A stretch of DNA of 64,000 nt from Rhizobium sp. 18065 (GCF_902706095.1 NZ_CACSJP010000002.1:186001-250000); one strand, 5' to 3'; positions 16,514-28,202 are shown, counted from the stretch's first letter. Numbers and translations are program-made. Notes: generated from the letters alone by a model not told the origin.

Positions 16514-17299
16514 TCAGGGCTTCGGTGCCAGGCACTCGGCATCCGTCGGATCGCAGGCGCCGTCAAGTCGCACGGAGCCGCTGGCACCCTGCTCTACCGC
16601 CCCCCCTTGCGCCGGCGCATCCTTGGCCCTCGCCTTTGCCGGCTGCACCACGGGAGCCACGATCACCGGCGCGACGATTTCGGCCGGAATTGGAGCCGGA
16701 GCGACCACGACAGGCAAGGGTTTGGTCAAGGCAGCCGTAGCTGCAGCTCGCACCGGCGGCGGTGTGATCGCAGCCGCCATGACCGGTGCGGCATCGGTTG
16801 CGAACCGTGTCGACATCGTCTTCGGCGGCCGCATCGTCCTGATCCGTGGCACGGTAAGCGAAAAGGCGAAGCGGATGCGGGCGGCTATTTCCTCCGCCAA
16901 TGGCTCGCGACCAAAGCGTGGATCATTGGTCGGGCTGTTGACGGTGAAACTTCCTGCCGCGACGGGTTCACCGGTCTCGACGGAAGCTGCCGTCACGGTG
17001 AAGCGCACCTGCTCGAAGTAGCGCCGGGCATTCAGGCCGTTACCGAACGTGTCGATCTTGACCAGAAGCACGACACGCTCGGCGCCAGCTGGCGGTCGCG
17101 TCGAGGCAATGGCTGCGGACACACGCCGATCGATGCCCCGGATCAGATCATGCGGAACGCTGGCATCAGCCATCACGGTAACATCGCGCACATAGTAGAC
17201 CAGCGGCCTGTAAATGCCGCGATCGCTGGAGTGTGCACAGGCGGACAGCACGAGGAGTAGCCCGAGCGCAAAAGCGATGCGAAAACTGCGAGCAACCAT
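16514..17299 (-). CDS. Putative lipoprotein, Ala/Pro-rich C-terminal half
   Basis: 261-aa protein with a signal peptide ending in a lipobox (LLLVLSAC, Cys at residue 21), so probably membrane-anchored in the periplasm. Residues 30-160 look globular (YYVRDVTVMADASVPHDLIR; VLLVKIDTFGNGLNARRYF); residues about 170-240 are a low-complexity Ala/Pro/Val stretch; the end holds CDPTDAEC. I do not recognise a family. It lies 67 bases downstream of the atp12 stop in the same direction, and its terminator region runs into the riboswitch leader. Confidence 0.75.
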   Translation of the reverse strand: MVARSFRIAFALGLLLVLSACAHSSDRGIYRPLVYYVRDVTVMADASVPHDLIRGIDRRVSAAIASTRPPAGAERVVLLVKIDTFGNGLNARRYFEQVRFTVTAASVETGEPVAAGSFTVNSPTNDPRFGREPLAEEIAARIRFAFSLTVPRIRTMRPPKTMSTRFATDAAPVMAAAITPPPVRAAATAALTKPLPVVVAPAPIPAEIVAPVIVAPVVQPAKARAKDAPAQGGAVEQGASGSVRLDGACDPTDAECLAPKP

Positions 17300-17365
17300 C
17301 TGGACAACCCCGACGCGGTGATTCTAACCCGCTCCGAGCATTGGTCGATTATGGTTAGCCCTTGG

Positions 17366-18169
17366 TTAATCCTGGCTGTCGAGGGCAGCAAACAGCGACG
17401 CGGCAGCAGCTATTTCGCCGTAGCGCGCTTCGCGACGCGCTTCCGCCTCTTCATCGCTCCCCCAATGCTCGATCGTCCAGTCTTCATCGAGATGGGCAAG
17501 GCTCCACACCGTATCGAGATCGAAGGCACCATCGGCAAAGGCGAGCGCCAGGATCGAGGAGCCGGCAAGCGTGGTTACAACATGCAGGCACGAAAGCCGG
17601 AAGGCTTCGCGGTAGCGCTCGAGGCCCGCAGCATAGGCTTGGATCGCCTGGGAAGGCTGTTCCTGATGGATCACGCCCTCGGCCAGGATGAACCGCGCCT
17701 GATGTGCGTCTGCCACCCAGGCCAGAACGGGATCCCAGCTGCCAGCCTGGCGATCGACGAGTTCCTGCGGGCTATCGGCGCGGTAACACAGCAGGTCGTT
17801 GCCGGCAAAACGCACGATCTCGTCGAAAACCTCGGAAAGGTTCAGGCTCACCGCATCGATCGCCGTATTGGCAAGCTTGGTGACGGGCATCGTGCCCGGA
17901 TCGATAACCTGTTCCTGGACTGCCCATTCGGCAGCGACCAGTTCGGCTGCCTCGCGCGTCGGCAGGTGCAGCGTGTTCTTGGCTGGTGTCTTCACCGGCT
18001 TGCCGTCGAGATGGATCGAAAATCCGTTCCCGTCGGCTGCAATCGACACGGTCGTGTAAAAGCGCTTCGGCAGCGGCCTCTTCATCTGGATCTGGGCGCG
18101 GCGCACCGGATCGGCATCGCTGTGTTCGGGGATGAACGTGCCGGAAATATTGCTGAGCTCGTCACGCAT
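17366..18169 (-). CDS. ATP12-family F1-ATPase assembly chaperone
   Basis: 267-aa chaperone of the ATP12 family, which in mitochondria and alphaproteobacteria helps assemble the F1 alpha subunit. KRFYTTVSIAADGNGFSIHL, LDGKPVKTPAKNTLHLPT, AAEWAVQEQVIDPGTMPVTK and DEIVRFAGNDLLCYRA are conserved blocks; WSLAHLDEDWTIEHWG near the C-terminus is also typical. The ATG at 18169 gives MRDELSN; an upstream in-frame start at 18244 would overlap the HAD gene and is unlikely. Lies in a run of minus-strand genes with the HAD phosphatase and rluC. Confidence 0.92.
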   Translation of the reverse strand: MRDELSNISGTFIPEHSDADPVRRAQIQMKRPLPKRFYTTVSIAADGNGFSIHLDGKPVKTPAKNTLHLPTREAAELVAAEWAVQEQVIDPGTMPVTKLANTAIDAVSLNLSEVFDEIVRFAGNDLLCYRADSPQELVDRQAGSWDPVLAWVADAHQARFILAEGVIHQEQPSQAIQAYAAGLERYREAFRLSCLHVVTTLAGSSILALAFADGAFDLDTVWSLAHLDEDWTIEHWGSDEEAEARREARYGEIAAAASLFAALDSQD

Positions 18170-18180
18170 CGAAAGGCCCT

Positions 18181-18834
18181 TCAGTGGATATAGGCGAGAA
18201 GATCGGCCGGGTGGTCGACAACAGCGTCGGCGCCGGCCTTCCACAACTCATCGACAGATGCATAGCCCCAGGAGACGCCGATGGCGGTCGCACCCGCAGC
18301 CTTGGCCATCTGCATGTCGAAGACGGCATCGCCGATGACAATCGTCTCAGACGGTGCAATCCCCGATTCGTCACAGCATTCCGTCACCATGGCCGGATGC
18401 GGCTTCGACGGGCAGTCGTCGGCCGTGCGGCAGAACTGGAAATGCGGGGCAAAGCCGTGGCCTTCCAGAACCATGGCCAGTCCACGTCGCGACTTTCCGG
18501 TCACAGAACCCAACACAACATCGTCTCGCGCCGCAAGCGTGTCGATCACGCCGCGGATACCGTCGAACAAGGGCTCTTCAAAGCCGCTGTCCCGACGGAC
18601 TTCACCGAAGATCGACTTGTAGTAGGTCGCCATCGCCACCGCCTCGTCATCCGCATGCGGCTTGCCGTCCATGCGGGCAATAGCAATGTCGAGTGTCAGG
18701 CCGATGATCGCCTTGGTCTCGGCAACATCCGGTTCGCGCTTGCCGAAATGCAGGAAGGTCCGGCGCATCACCTCATGGATCAACCCGACACTGTCGACCA
18801 GCGTACCGTCGCAATCGAACAGGACCAGCTTCAT
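18181..18834 (-). CDS. HAD-superfamily phosphatase (phosphoglycolate phosphatase-like)
   Basis: 217-aa HAD hydrolase. Motif I is LVLFDCDGTLVDSVG at the N-terminus with both catalytic Asp residues, motif II is VLGSVTGKSRRGL, and motif III/IV lies in SKPHPAM and IVIGDAVFDMQMAKAAGATA. The cap is of the four-helix type. Similar to Gph/YjjG-like enzymes; the substrate cannot be told. ATG at 18834 overlaps the rluC stop by four bases and the gene ends 12 bases before the ATP12 start. Confidence 0.9.
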   Translation of the reverse strand: MKLVLFDCDGTLVDSVGLIHEVMRRTFLHFGKREPDVAETKAIIGLTLDIAIARMDGKPHADDEAVAMATYYKSIFGEVRRDSGFEEPLFDGIRGVIDTLAARDDVVLGSVTGKSRRGLAMVLEGHGFAPHFQFCRTADDCPSKPHPAMVTECCDESGIAPSETIVIGDAVFDMQMAKAAGATAIGVSWGYASVDELWKAGADAVVDHPADLLAYIH

Positions 18835-19826
18835 TCCTGATCTTCCCGCTCACCCGACGCTATGTCGAAGCCGAACAGGTTCCACGTCTGCACCATATGC
18901 GGGGGCAGAGGCGCCGTCACCTTCAGGCGACCACCATCCGGATGCGGGATGTCGATATGCCGGGCATGCAGATGCAGGCGCTTCTGCACACCGCCGGGGA
19001 AGTCCCAGTTGTGGTCATCGTCGAAATATTTCGGATCGCCGATGATCGGATGACCCATATACAGGGCGTGCACACGCAGCTGGTGGGTACGGCCGGTGTA
19101 GGGCTCCATCTCCAGCCACGCGAATGTATGGGCGGCCGTCTCCAGCACGCGGTAGTAGGAGATCGCGTGATCGGCACCGTCCTCGCCATGCTTGCAGACG
19201 CGCATGCGGTCACCCTCGTCCGTCTGGTCCTTGACCAGCCAGGTCGAGATCTTGTCGCTCTGCTTGCGCGGCACACCCTTGACCAAAGCCCAATAGGTCT
19301 TCTTGGTGTCACGTTCGCGGAACGCGGCAGTCAGCTTCTGTGCTGCACCGCGTGTCTTGGCCACGACCAGAACACCGGACGTGTCGCGGTCGAGACGATG
19401 AACAAGGCGTGGCTTCTCACCCTTCTTGCTGGTCCAGGCTTCGAGCATCTTGTCGATATGGCGCACCAGGCCGGAACCGCCCTGCACAGCAAGACCTGCC
19501 GGCTTGTTGAGGACAATGACCTTTTCGTCTTCATGCAGCAGCATGCGCGACAGGAGTTCGCCGTCTTCGGAATGCTTGAGATCGTGCGAGCCGATCGGGC
19601 CGGATTTGACCTTCAGGTCGACGTCGAGCGGCGGAATGCGGACCACCTGGCCCGGCTGCACACGCGCATCGGTCTTCACCCGGCCGCCATCGACGCGCAC
19701 CTGACCGGAACGCAGAAGTTTCTGCAGCGGGCCGAAGCCGAGCCCCGGGAAATGCACCTTGAACCAACGGTCCAGGCGCATGCCGGCCTCGTCAGCTGCC
19801 ACGGTGATATGTTCGATGCCTGCCAT
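18831..19826 (-). CDS. rluC: 23S rRNA pseudouridine synthase, RluC/RluD family
   Basis: 331-aa enzyme. An S4 RNA-binding domain occupies about residues 12-75 (MRLDRWFKVHFPG; LLRSGQVRVDGGRVK) and the catalytic domain contains LVHRLDRDTSGVLVVAKT with the essential Asp, then YTGRTHQLRVHALYMGHPI. These are RluA-family signatures; RluC is the likely subtype from the S4 domain and neighbours. ATG at 19826 (MAGIEHI) matches how rhizobial homologues usually begin; a GTG at 19859 would add 11 Lys-rich residues. Confidence 0.9.
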   Translation of the reverse strand: MAGIEHITVAADEAGMRLDRWFKVHFPGLGFGPLQKLLRSGQVRVDGGRVKTDARVQPGQVVRIPPLDVDLKVKSGPIGSHDLKHSEDGELLSRMLLHEDEKVIVLNKPAGLAVQGGSGLVRHIDKMLEAWTSKKGEKPRLVHRLDRDTSGVLVVAKTRGAAQKLTAAFRERDTKKTYWALVKGVPRKQSDKISTWLVKDQTDEGDRMRVCKHGEDGADHAISYYRVLETAAHTFAWLEMEPYTGRTHQLRVHALYMGHPIIGDPKYFDDDHNWDFPGGVQKRLHLHARHIDIPHPDGGRLKVTAPLPPHMVQTWNLFGFDIASGEREDQE

Positions 19827-19922
19827 GTTCGTTTGGTCTTTCTTTTTCGCAACAGGCACTGCCTGCGCCTTTTTATGAGCGCTTTAGAGCATTTCGCCGC
19901 AATATGGAAACAGGAAAACCGT

Positions 19923-20300
19923 TCAGGCAAAGCTGCGGGCAAGACCGAGCCCAAGCAGGGCTGCTCCGATCGACAGTGCGACACTGGACACGACATAGAC
20001 AAGCGGCATCACGATGGCACCGCGCTCGGCCAGCACGATGGCGTCGAGCGTGAACGCTGAAAACGTGGTGAAACCACCGAGGACGCCAGTGATCATCAAA
20101 AGACGCAAGGCTTCGGAAGCACCGAACCGCGTCATGATGACGTGCGACAGAAGGCCGATCGCAAAAGAACCGACAATATTGACCGTCAATGTGCCCCAGG
20201 GGAAGTTCGGCCCCATCAGGCGCAGCGCTGCCATGCCGGTCAGATAGCGCAGGGCCGATCCGATAGCGCCGCCAATGGCAACCAAAGCCACATGATACAT
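19923..20300 (-). CDS. crcB: Fluoride exporter CrcB/Fluc
   Basis: 125-aa small membrane protein with four hydrophobic helices. GGAIGSALRYL at the N-terminus, TLTVNIVGSFAIG and GVLGGFTTFSAFTLD are the channel-lining motifs of dual-topology fluoride channels, and the length is standard. Placed upstream of rluC in the same direction, as is common in rhizobia. No fluoride riboswitch is evident in the 56 bases ahead of it. Confidence 0.95.
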   Translation of the reverse strand: MYHVALVAIGGAIGSALRYLTGMAALRLMGPNFPWGTLTVNIVGSFAIGLLSHVIMTRFGASEALRLLMITGVLGGFTTFSAFTLDAIVLAERGAIVMPLVYVVSSVALSIGAALLGLGLARSFA

Positions 20301-20356
20301 TCACACACACTCCAGACACTCAGGCAAGCAGCCGGACGTGCCGAAAACCTGTGAGA

Positions 20357-20893
20357 TTATCGCACGGCCGCTTTCACAAATTCTGTAGTGAACGCGGCAA
20401 GCGCAGTCCAGTCGGTAAATTCATGGTCCTGGCTGACATCTGTCGATGCCCTCTCGCGCGCCGCCATGCGTCGCATCATCCAGCGCTTGAAGAAATCATA
20501 TTCGCTGTAACGCAGCGCACCGGCCGCGTGATGCACCATGCCGGGCTGCCAATGTGTTTCTGCAAACAGGCTATCGGCGAAATTCTGTGCCTCCTGCCGC
20601 TCTTCCTCCAACTCGCTTCGGATCAGCAACGAGACGGAGACAAAGGCCGTCGGGATCGATTTCAGCCAATCGGCCTCACGACCGACGAACGCGACGAAGG
20701 GCTCCGGGTAGCGCCCGGCATGCACCGGCGCGCAAAGGATCACGGCCTGGGGATGATCAACCCCATATTCGACCATCTCACCGACGTTGAACAACAGAGC
20801 GCGGTCACCAAGTCTTTCGATCTCCGCAGCGATCGCCTCTGCGATCTTGCGCGTCTGCCCCTCGATGCTGACATAGCCGACCAGAACAATCAT
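20357..20893 (-). CDS. Flavodoxin-type protein, HemG-like protoporphyrinogen oxidase
   Basis: 178-aa flavodoxin-fold protein. VGYVSIEGQTRKIAEAIA at the N-terminus is the FMN phosphate loop, ILCAPVHAGRYPEPFVAFV the second FMN loop, and YSEYDFFKRWMMRRMA near the end is shared with HemG-type menaquinone-dependent protoporphyrinogen oxidases. Start is set at ATG 20893 behind GGGAGGGTGG; an upstream ATG at 20956 adds 21 residues outside the flavodoxin fold. HemG activity in this lineage is inferred from similarity alone. Confidence 0.8.
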   Translation of the reverse strand: MIVLVGYVSIEGQTRKIAEAIAAEIERLGDRALLFNVGEMVEYGVDHPQAVILCAPVHAGRYPEPFVAFVGREADWLKSIPTAFVSVSLLIRSELEEERQEAQNFADSLFAETHWQPGMVHHAAGALRYSEYDFFKRWMMRRMAARERASTDVSQDHEFTDWTALAAFTTEFVKAAVR

Positions 20894-21108
20894 TCCACCC
20901 TCCCGCAACGCAGCCAACACCGGCGTCTTCGAATGTTTCATCTTGTAACAGCTCAAGCCGAGAGGGTTCTTGATCTAGCACAAACGCCACTGTTTGCGGT
21001 CCATTTCGCTGCACAACACAACCATGGCATTTAATTAAAAATGCGTCATTCGATTTAAAGATGCAGAAATATCCGTGCTTTATGATCAAGTGGTAAAGTA
21101 ATATCTGG

Positions 21109-21393
21109 ATGAAACCCATGACACAGGTCGTGACAGTCTCTGCTACCACCGCCGCCTATGCAATGGAGCCGATCAAGCCGCAGCAGCGGGTGAGCGGATC
21201 TAGCCATGCGGAGGAAACCACCCGCCTTCTCGCCGAAAAAGCGGCGAAAGGCGAAGATTTCAAGCTGAGGGCAATGGTCAGCATTGTCCGGCCACCGGCG
21301 CTTGCGCTCTATTTTCTCACGGCTAGCCAACAGAAACTGGAACAGGCAACGCTGAAGGAAACAATCTCGGCTTATCGAAGTTCGGTCGCCTGA
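21109..21393 (+). CDS. Hypothetical 94-aa protein
   Basis: I do not recognise this protein. It begins MKPMTQVVTVSATTAAYAME and is mixed polar/helical (EETTRLLAEKAAKGEDF; SQQKLEQATLKETISAY), without signal peptide or membrane segment. It stands alone on the plus strand with a strong terminator 27 bases after its stop, and the preceding 215 bases are AT-richer than average, as expected for a promoter. Those two points support a real gene. Confidence 0.6.
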   Translation: MKPMTQVVTVSATTAAYAMEPIKPQQRVSGSSHAEETTRLLAEKAAKGEDFKLRAMVSIVRPPALALYFLTASQQKLEQATLKETISAYRSSVA

Positions 21394-21419
21394 CCGCAAC
21401 TCTGTTCTACCCAGTTGCA

Positions 21420-21455
21420 AAACCGCGGCCAATGACTGGCCGCGGTTTGCTTTTT
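21420..21455 (+). terminator. Rho-independent terminator
   Basis: 12-bp perfect stem AAACCGCGGCCA / TGGCCGCGGTTT with a 5-base loop, followed by GCTTTTTG. Ends the 94-aa gene; read on the other strand it could also stop the convergent copper operon. Confidence 0.85.
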
Positions 21456-21489
21456 GAGGAAGTTGCCTCAGCGAGGCTGGTCTTCCAGC

Positions 21490-22509
21490 TCAGTTCGATC
21501 TGGCCGGGCCGATCGGCAGAACGACATCGACACTGCCCGCCTTCTGGAATGTCAGCGTCACCGGAACCGTCGCACCGTCGCGGAAAGGCTCGCTGATCTT
21601 GAAGAACATCAGATGCAGACCGCCGGGCTTCAACTCCACCGACTGACCGGCGGGGACAGTGATCCCGTCCGGCAACTGCCGCATCTTCATCACGTCATTA
21701 ACCATTGCCATTTCGTGCAACTGAACCTCACCGGCATTGGGAGACGTCGCGGCAATCAGCACGTCGTCTTCGGCACCCTTGTTGGTGATGGTAATAAAGC
21801 CGCCACCAACCGGCTGGCCCGGCAACATCGCCTTAGTGTAACCGCCCGTCAGTTCCAGATCGCCGACGGTAACAGCCTCGAACCCACCAGGATTGACGGC
21901 AGCGGCATGATCGCCATGCCCCGCATGCGCATCGTGCCCGGCATGGGCACCGGTTGCCGGCGCGCCATGGCCGGCATGTTCATCCGCACCCGCAGCGGCG
22001 GCAATCTTCAGAACAGGCGCCGGGCTTTTCAAGTCATGCGGATCCTGACCGGCTGCGGCGATATCTGTCCAGGCAACCGTGGCATCCGCCCCGCACACTT
22101 GAACGGTCGGGAAAGCCAGACCGGTTTCCGGATCAGCGGCAGCCACCTTTCCGTAGATCGTGAACGTGTCGTAGAATTCATCCGGCAGATTGCCGTTCTT
22201 GAAGCGGATCTCGACCGGACCGGATGTCACCGCCTTGCCGTGATTGTCATAGGAATTCTGATAGTCGCCAGAGATGACTTCGATTTCCCAGCCGGCCTTG
22301 GGCTGTGGCTTGGCCGAAATGAAGCCTTCCGGCAACTTGATCTGCACTTCATTGGTCGCCTTGCCGTCACAGCCATGCGGCACCTGCAGGGTTGCTGCGA
22401 CATAGGAGCCGACCGCCGTCGGCGCATTGGCGAAACTGGCATGGGCAAAGGCAGCGCCGGTCGAAACGAGCGTAACGAGCGCCGTCGTGGCGATAAGCTT
22501 GGTGTTCAT
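21490..22509 (-). CDS. Secreted copper-handling protein: YcnI-like (DUF1775) + PCuAC fusion
   Basis: 339-aa exported protein with a signal peptide (ATTALVTLVSTGAAFAHASF). Residues about 22-165 are a YcnI/DUF1775 domain, whose N-terminal His after cleavage binds copper; a His/Gly/Ala linker (HAGHGAPATGAHAGHDAHAG) follows; residues about 215-335 are a PCuAC domain with VQLHEMAMVNDVMKMR and GGLHLMFF, the conserved H-x10-M / H-x-M copper(I) site. Periplasmic copper delivery to cytochrome oxidase is the known role of PCuAC. GGAG precedes ATG 22509. Confidence 0.9.
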   Translation of the reverse strand: MNTKLIATTALVTLVSTGAAFAHASFANAPTAVGSYVAATLQVPHGCDGKATNEVQIKLPEGFISAKPQPKAGWEIEVISGDYQNSYDNHGKAVTSGPVEIRFKNGNLPDEFYDTFTIYGKVAAADPETGLAFPTVQVCGADATVAWTDIAAAGQDPHDLKSPAPVLKIAAAAGADEHAGHGAPATGAHAGHDAHAGHGDHAAAVNPGGFEAVTVGDLELTGGYTKAMLPGQPVGGGFITITNKGAEDDVLIAATSPNAGEVQLHEMAMVNDVMKMRQLPDGITVPAGQSVELKPGGLHLMFFKISEPFRDGATVPVTLTFQKAGSVDVVLPIGPARSN

Positions 22510-22587
22510 GGTGTGTCTCCTGGCCACGGCCCGTCTTGAGCGGCGCACGCGGCATGTCATCTGATCAAAAGTCGGCCGAAAATAGGA

Positions 22588-22950
22588 TCAGGCTGAGACA
22601 GGTGGCCCGCGCGACCGTGGCCTTTCGATGGACTCGAAGACAAAACAGGACGCCGTATTCTCCAGCCTCGCCACCAGGCTCGGAAAGGCAGTCACCAGCC
22701 AATGATAGTGACCGGGCGTGGGCAACAGAGCCGTGGAGGCCAGCCGGCAGACGTCGCAGCCGATAGCATGCTTGACCGCCGTATCGCTGACACAGAGATC
22801 GGCAAAACTGCCATCCGGCAGTTGATAGGACGCAGACAGAAAGGGCGACGCCAACGCCTGGGGCGGCTTGTGAGCAAAGCCCAGCGACAGGAAGACCATG
22901 GCGCAGAAAATGCGCAGGATCCTTGCCATAGGCTGTGACTTCGTCTTCAT
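22588..22950 (-). CDS. Small secreted Cys-containing protein, DUF2946-like
   Basis: 120-aa protein with an N-terminal hydrophobic segment (ILRIFCAMVFLSLGFA) that looks like a signal peptide. The mature part holds LPDGSFADLCVSDTAVKHA and GCDVCRLASTALLP, a spaced Cys arrangement seen in DUF2946 proteins that accompany copper genes. It lies 78 bases upstream of the YcnI-PCuAC gene in the same direction, so they are probably one operon. Start at ATG 22950; an open frame further upstream lacks coding character. Family call is tentative. Confidence 0.65.
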   Translation of the reverse strand: MKTKSQPMARILRIFCAMVFLSLGFAHKPPQALASPFLSASYQLPDGSFADLCVSDTAVKHAIGCDVCRLASTALLPTPGHYHWLVTAFPSLVARLENTASCFVFESIERPRSRGPPVSA

Positions 22951-23144
22951 CGTCGTCCTCGTGTCGACGACTGCTTTACCGCGCCGTTTCCCCGAAGCCA
23001 AGCGACGAGATGCCACGCGCCTATGGAAACGCTGTACTGCTTGCGCCAGCACAATCATGACGTTCCACGACAAATATTTTCTCGAACGCGACACGTCCTC
23101 TTGCCAAGTCACCCTCCAGCCGGATAATGCCTCCACCACGACCT

Positions 23145-23305
23145 TGTTGGGAGAAGCCGGTTTACTCCGGTGCCGAAGGAGCAACCGCCCCGGAAACTCT
23201 CAGGCAAAAGGACCACAAGGCGTCGACTGGACTCTGGAGAGAGGTCTGTTTCCAAAGCAGATCGCGCCGAAGGGATAACAATCTCAGGCACAAGGACAGA
23301 GGGGG
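23145..23305 (+). ncRNA. Tandem glycine riboswitch
   Basis: Two consecutive glycine aptamers are visible. The first (about 23145-23220) has GGGAGAAGCC, GTGCCGAAGGAGCAACCGCC and AAACTCTCAGGCAAAAGGACC; the second (about 23224-23305) has CTCTGGAGAGAG, GCGCCGAAGGGATAACAATC and TCTCAGGCACAAGGACAGAG. The tandem form activates gcv genes when glycine is high. It sits 67 bases ahead of gcvT. Apart from it, the 422-bp gap 22951-23372 holds only presumed promoters. Confidence 0.96.
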
Positions 23306-23372
23306 CTCATGACACCGGCACAACTGTGCCTAGACTTGAGCAAGCGCGAGCGCGCGACACCGGAGACGCCCC

Positions 23373-24512
23373 GTGGACGATCACACTGCCCTGAAACGCA
23401 CCTCCCTCTACGATCTCCACCTGTCGCTTGGTGGCAAGATGGTGCCGTTTGCCGGCTATGACATGCCGGTCCAATATCCGGCCGGCGTACTGAAGGAACA
23501 TCTGTTCACCCGCTCCGATTCCGGACTGTTCGACGTCTCGCATATGGGACAGGTCATCCTGACGCCGAAATCCGGCAAGGTCGAGGACGCAGCCCTTGCG
23601 CTCGAAGCCCTGGTGCCGGTCGATATTCTCGGCCTCAAGCCCGGCCGTCAGCGTTACGGCTTTTTCACCAACGACCAAGGCGGTATTCTCGACGACCTGA
23701 TGATCACCAATCGCGGCGACCATCTGCTCGTCGTCGTCAACGCCGCCTGCAAGGACGCTGACGTCGCCCATATGAAGGCGCATCTGTCCGACACCTGTAC
23801 GGTCGAACTGCTCGATGACCGTGCGCTCCTGGCTTTGCAGGGACCGCGCGCCGAAGCGGTGCTCGGTGAACTCTGGGCCGGCGTCTCGGGCATGAAATTC
23901 ATGGATGTCCGCGAGATCCCGTTGCTCGACGTAGACTGCATCGTGTCGCGCTCGGGCTACTCCGGCGAAGACGGTTTCGAGATCTCCGTTCCCAACCACA
24001 AGGCCGTCGCTCTTGCCAAGGCACTCCTGTCGCATCCGCATTGTGCCCCGATCGGCCTTGGCGCCCGCGACAGTTTGCGTCTCGAAGCAGGCCTCTGCCT
24101 CTATGGCAATGACATCGACACCACCACGACCCCGATGGAAGGCGCCATCGAATGGGGCATCCAGAAGGTTCGCCGCAAGGGCGGCGCCCGCGAGGGCGGT
24201 TTTCCGGGGGCAGAGCGCATCCTCGCCGAACTGGACAATGGCGCATCCCGCCGCCGCGTTGGCCTGAAGCCCGAAGGCAAGGCACCGGTGCGCAACCATG
24301 TGAAGCTCTTTGCAGATGCTGGTGGAACGACCGAGATCGGCGAAGTCGCATCCGGAACCTTCGGCCCGACCGTCGAAGGCCCCGTGGCCATGGCCATGCT
24401 GCCGATGGCCTACACCGTATCCGGCACCCAGATATTTGCAGAAGTGCGCGGCAAGTATCTGCCGCTGACGGTGGCTGAGCTGCCTTTTGTGAAACCGACC
24501 TACAAACGCTGA
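23373..24512 (+). CDS. gcvT: Glycine cleavage system aminomethyltransferase (T-protein)
   Basis: 379-aa tetrahydrofolate-dependent T-protein, which releases ammonia from the aminomethyl-lipoyl H-protein and makes methylene-THF. LGGKMVPFAGYDMPVQYPAG, LFDVSHMGQ, and SRSGYSGEDGFEISVP with GLGARDSLRLEAGLCLYGND are family signatures. A GTG at 23373 gives the expected N-terminus; there is no closer ATG. First gene after the glycine riboswitch; separated from gcvH by a 120-bp repeat element. Confidence 0.97.
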   Translation: MDDHTALKRTSLYDLHLSLGGKMVPFAGYDMPVQYPAGVLKEHLFTRSDSGLFDVSHMGQVILTPKSGKVEDAALALEALVPVDILGLKPGRQRYGFFTNDQGGILDDLMITNRGDHLLVVVNAACKDADVAHMKAHLSDTCTVELLDDRALLALQGPRAEAVLGELWAGVSGMKFMDVREIPLLDVDCIVSRSGYSGEDGFEISVPNHKAVALAKALLSHPHCAPIGLGARDSLRLEAGLCLYGNDIDTTTTPMEGAIEWGIQKVRRKGGAREGGFPGAERILAELDNGASRRRVGLKPEGKAPVRNHVKLFADAGGTTEIGEVASGTFGPTVEGPVAMAMLPMAYTVSGTQIFAEVRGKYLPLTVAELPFVKPTYKR

Positions 24513-24529
24513 GACCTATGGAAGCTCCC

Positions 24530-24650
24530 GCCCCTCCATCCCCCTGCCGGGACCTTCTCCCGGCAAGCGGGGCGAAGGGGCAGAACGGTGGCCGCATTGG
24601 CCTTCTCACCGCTTGCGGGGGAGAAGGTGGCGGAGCCGGATGAGGGGCAC
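24530..24650. repeat. Intergenic palindromic mosaic repeat (family B) in the gcv operon
   Basis: Inverted halves: CCCCTGCCGGGACCTTCTCC...GGCAAGCGGGGCGAAGG on the left, and on the right the reverse-oriented CACCGCTTGCGGGGGAGAAG...GTGGCGGAGCCGGATGAGGG. The same family occurs between rutC and rutD. The element fills most of the 185-bp gcvT-gcvH gap and lacks a T run, so read-through is expected. Confidence 0.8.
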
Positions 24651-24697
24651 ACACCGCTACACAGACCTTAAAACAAGACACACGAGAGGAACGAACC

Positions 24698-25059
24698 ATG
24701 CTGAAATTTACCGCTGAACACGAATGGCTGAAGATCGAAGACGGCATCGCGACCGTCGGCATCACGACCCATGCCGCCGGCCAGCTCGGCGATCTGGTCT
24801 TTGTCGAACTGCCGGAAGAAGGCGCCACCTTCGACAAGGACGCCGTTGCGGCGACCGTCGAAAGCGTCAAGGCGGCGTCTGACGTCTACTGCCCGCTTGC
24901 CGGCGAAATCACAGCCTTCAACCAGGCCATCGTCGATGACCCGTCGCTGGTCAACTCCGATGCCGAAGGCGCTGCCTGGTTCTTCAAGCTGAAGCTCGCC
25001 AACCCTTCTGATGCTGATGCCCTGCTCGACGAAGCAGCCTACAAGGAGCTGATCGCCTG

Positions 25060-25060
<1 letters not shown>
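24698..25060 (+). CDS. gcvH: Glycine cleavage system H-protein
   Basis: 120-aa lipoyl carrier that shuttles the aminomethyl group between P- and T-proteins. The lipoylated Lys lies in [20 protein letters not shown] near residue 60, and [16 protein letters not shown] precedes it. Full length for the family. The stop shares its last base with the gcvP start. GAGAGGAACGAACC precedes the ATG. Confidence 0.98.
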
Positions 25061-27924
<2,864 letters not shown>

Positions 27925-27940
27925 ATCCGGACCGAACACT

Positions 27941-27987
27941 GGCCATCGCGTCACCGCTCCCCTTGAGGGAACCACGTCGCGATGGCC
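27941..27987. other. Palindromic hairpin after gcvP
   Basis: Perfect 10-bp inverted repeat GGCCATCGCG (27941-27950) and CGCGATGGCC (27978-27987) separated by 27 bases, 17 bases after the gcvP stop. No T run follows, so it is not a classical terminator; it may stabilise the mRNA 3' end or help Rho-dependent stop. The rest of 27925-28202 shows nothing definable. Confidence 0.5.
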
Positions 27988-28202
27988 GACAGAGCAAAAT
28001 GCAATTGCCAAGGCGAGCCGTGTTTCCGCCACCAGATACCGGGTTAAACGGTGTAGGCCATTGCAACCTCCAGCATTTCCAGTCTGGCTGACCGCCAATC
28101 ATGGCCCGGCGGCAGATAGTTCACCTTCACTTGACCTCGGTTTCCGAATCCCGCAACAGTCCTGACCGGATGCAGGCCAAGATCACCAAGCGAGGTAGTG
28201 AA

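Noticed and set aside
23307..24299. 330-codon minus-strand open frame over gcvT
   Set aside because: Shadow of gcvT, and it runs back into the gcvT leader.
27941..27987. Inverted repeat after gcvP as a transposon end
   Set aside because: Only 10 bp with a 27-base loop and no adjoining transposase; a hairpin is the simpler view.
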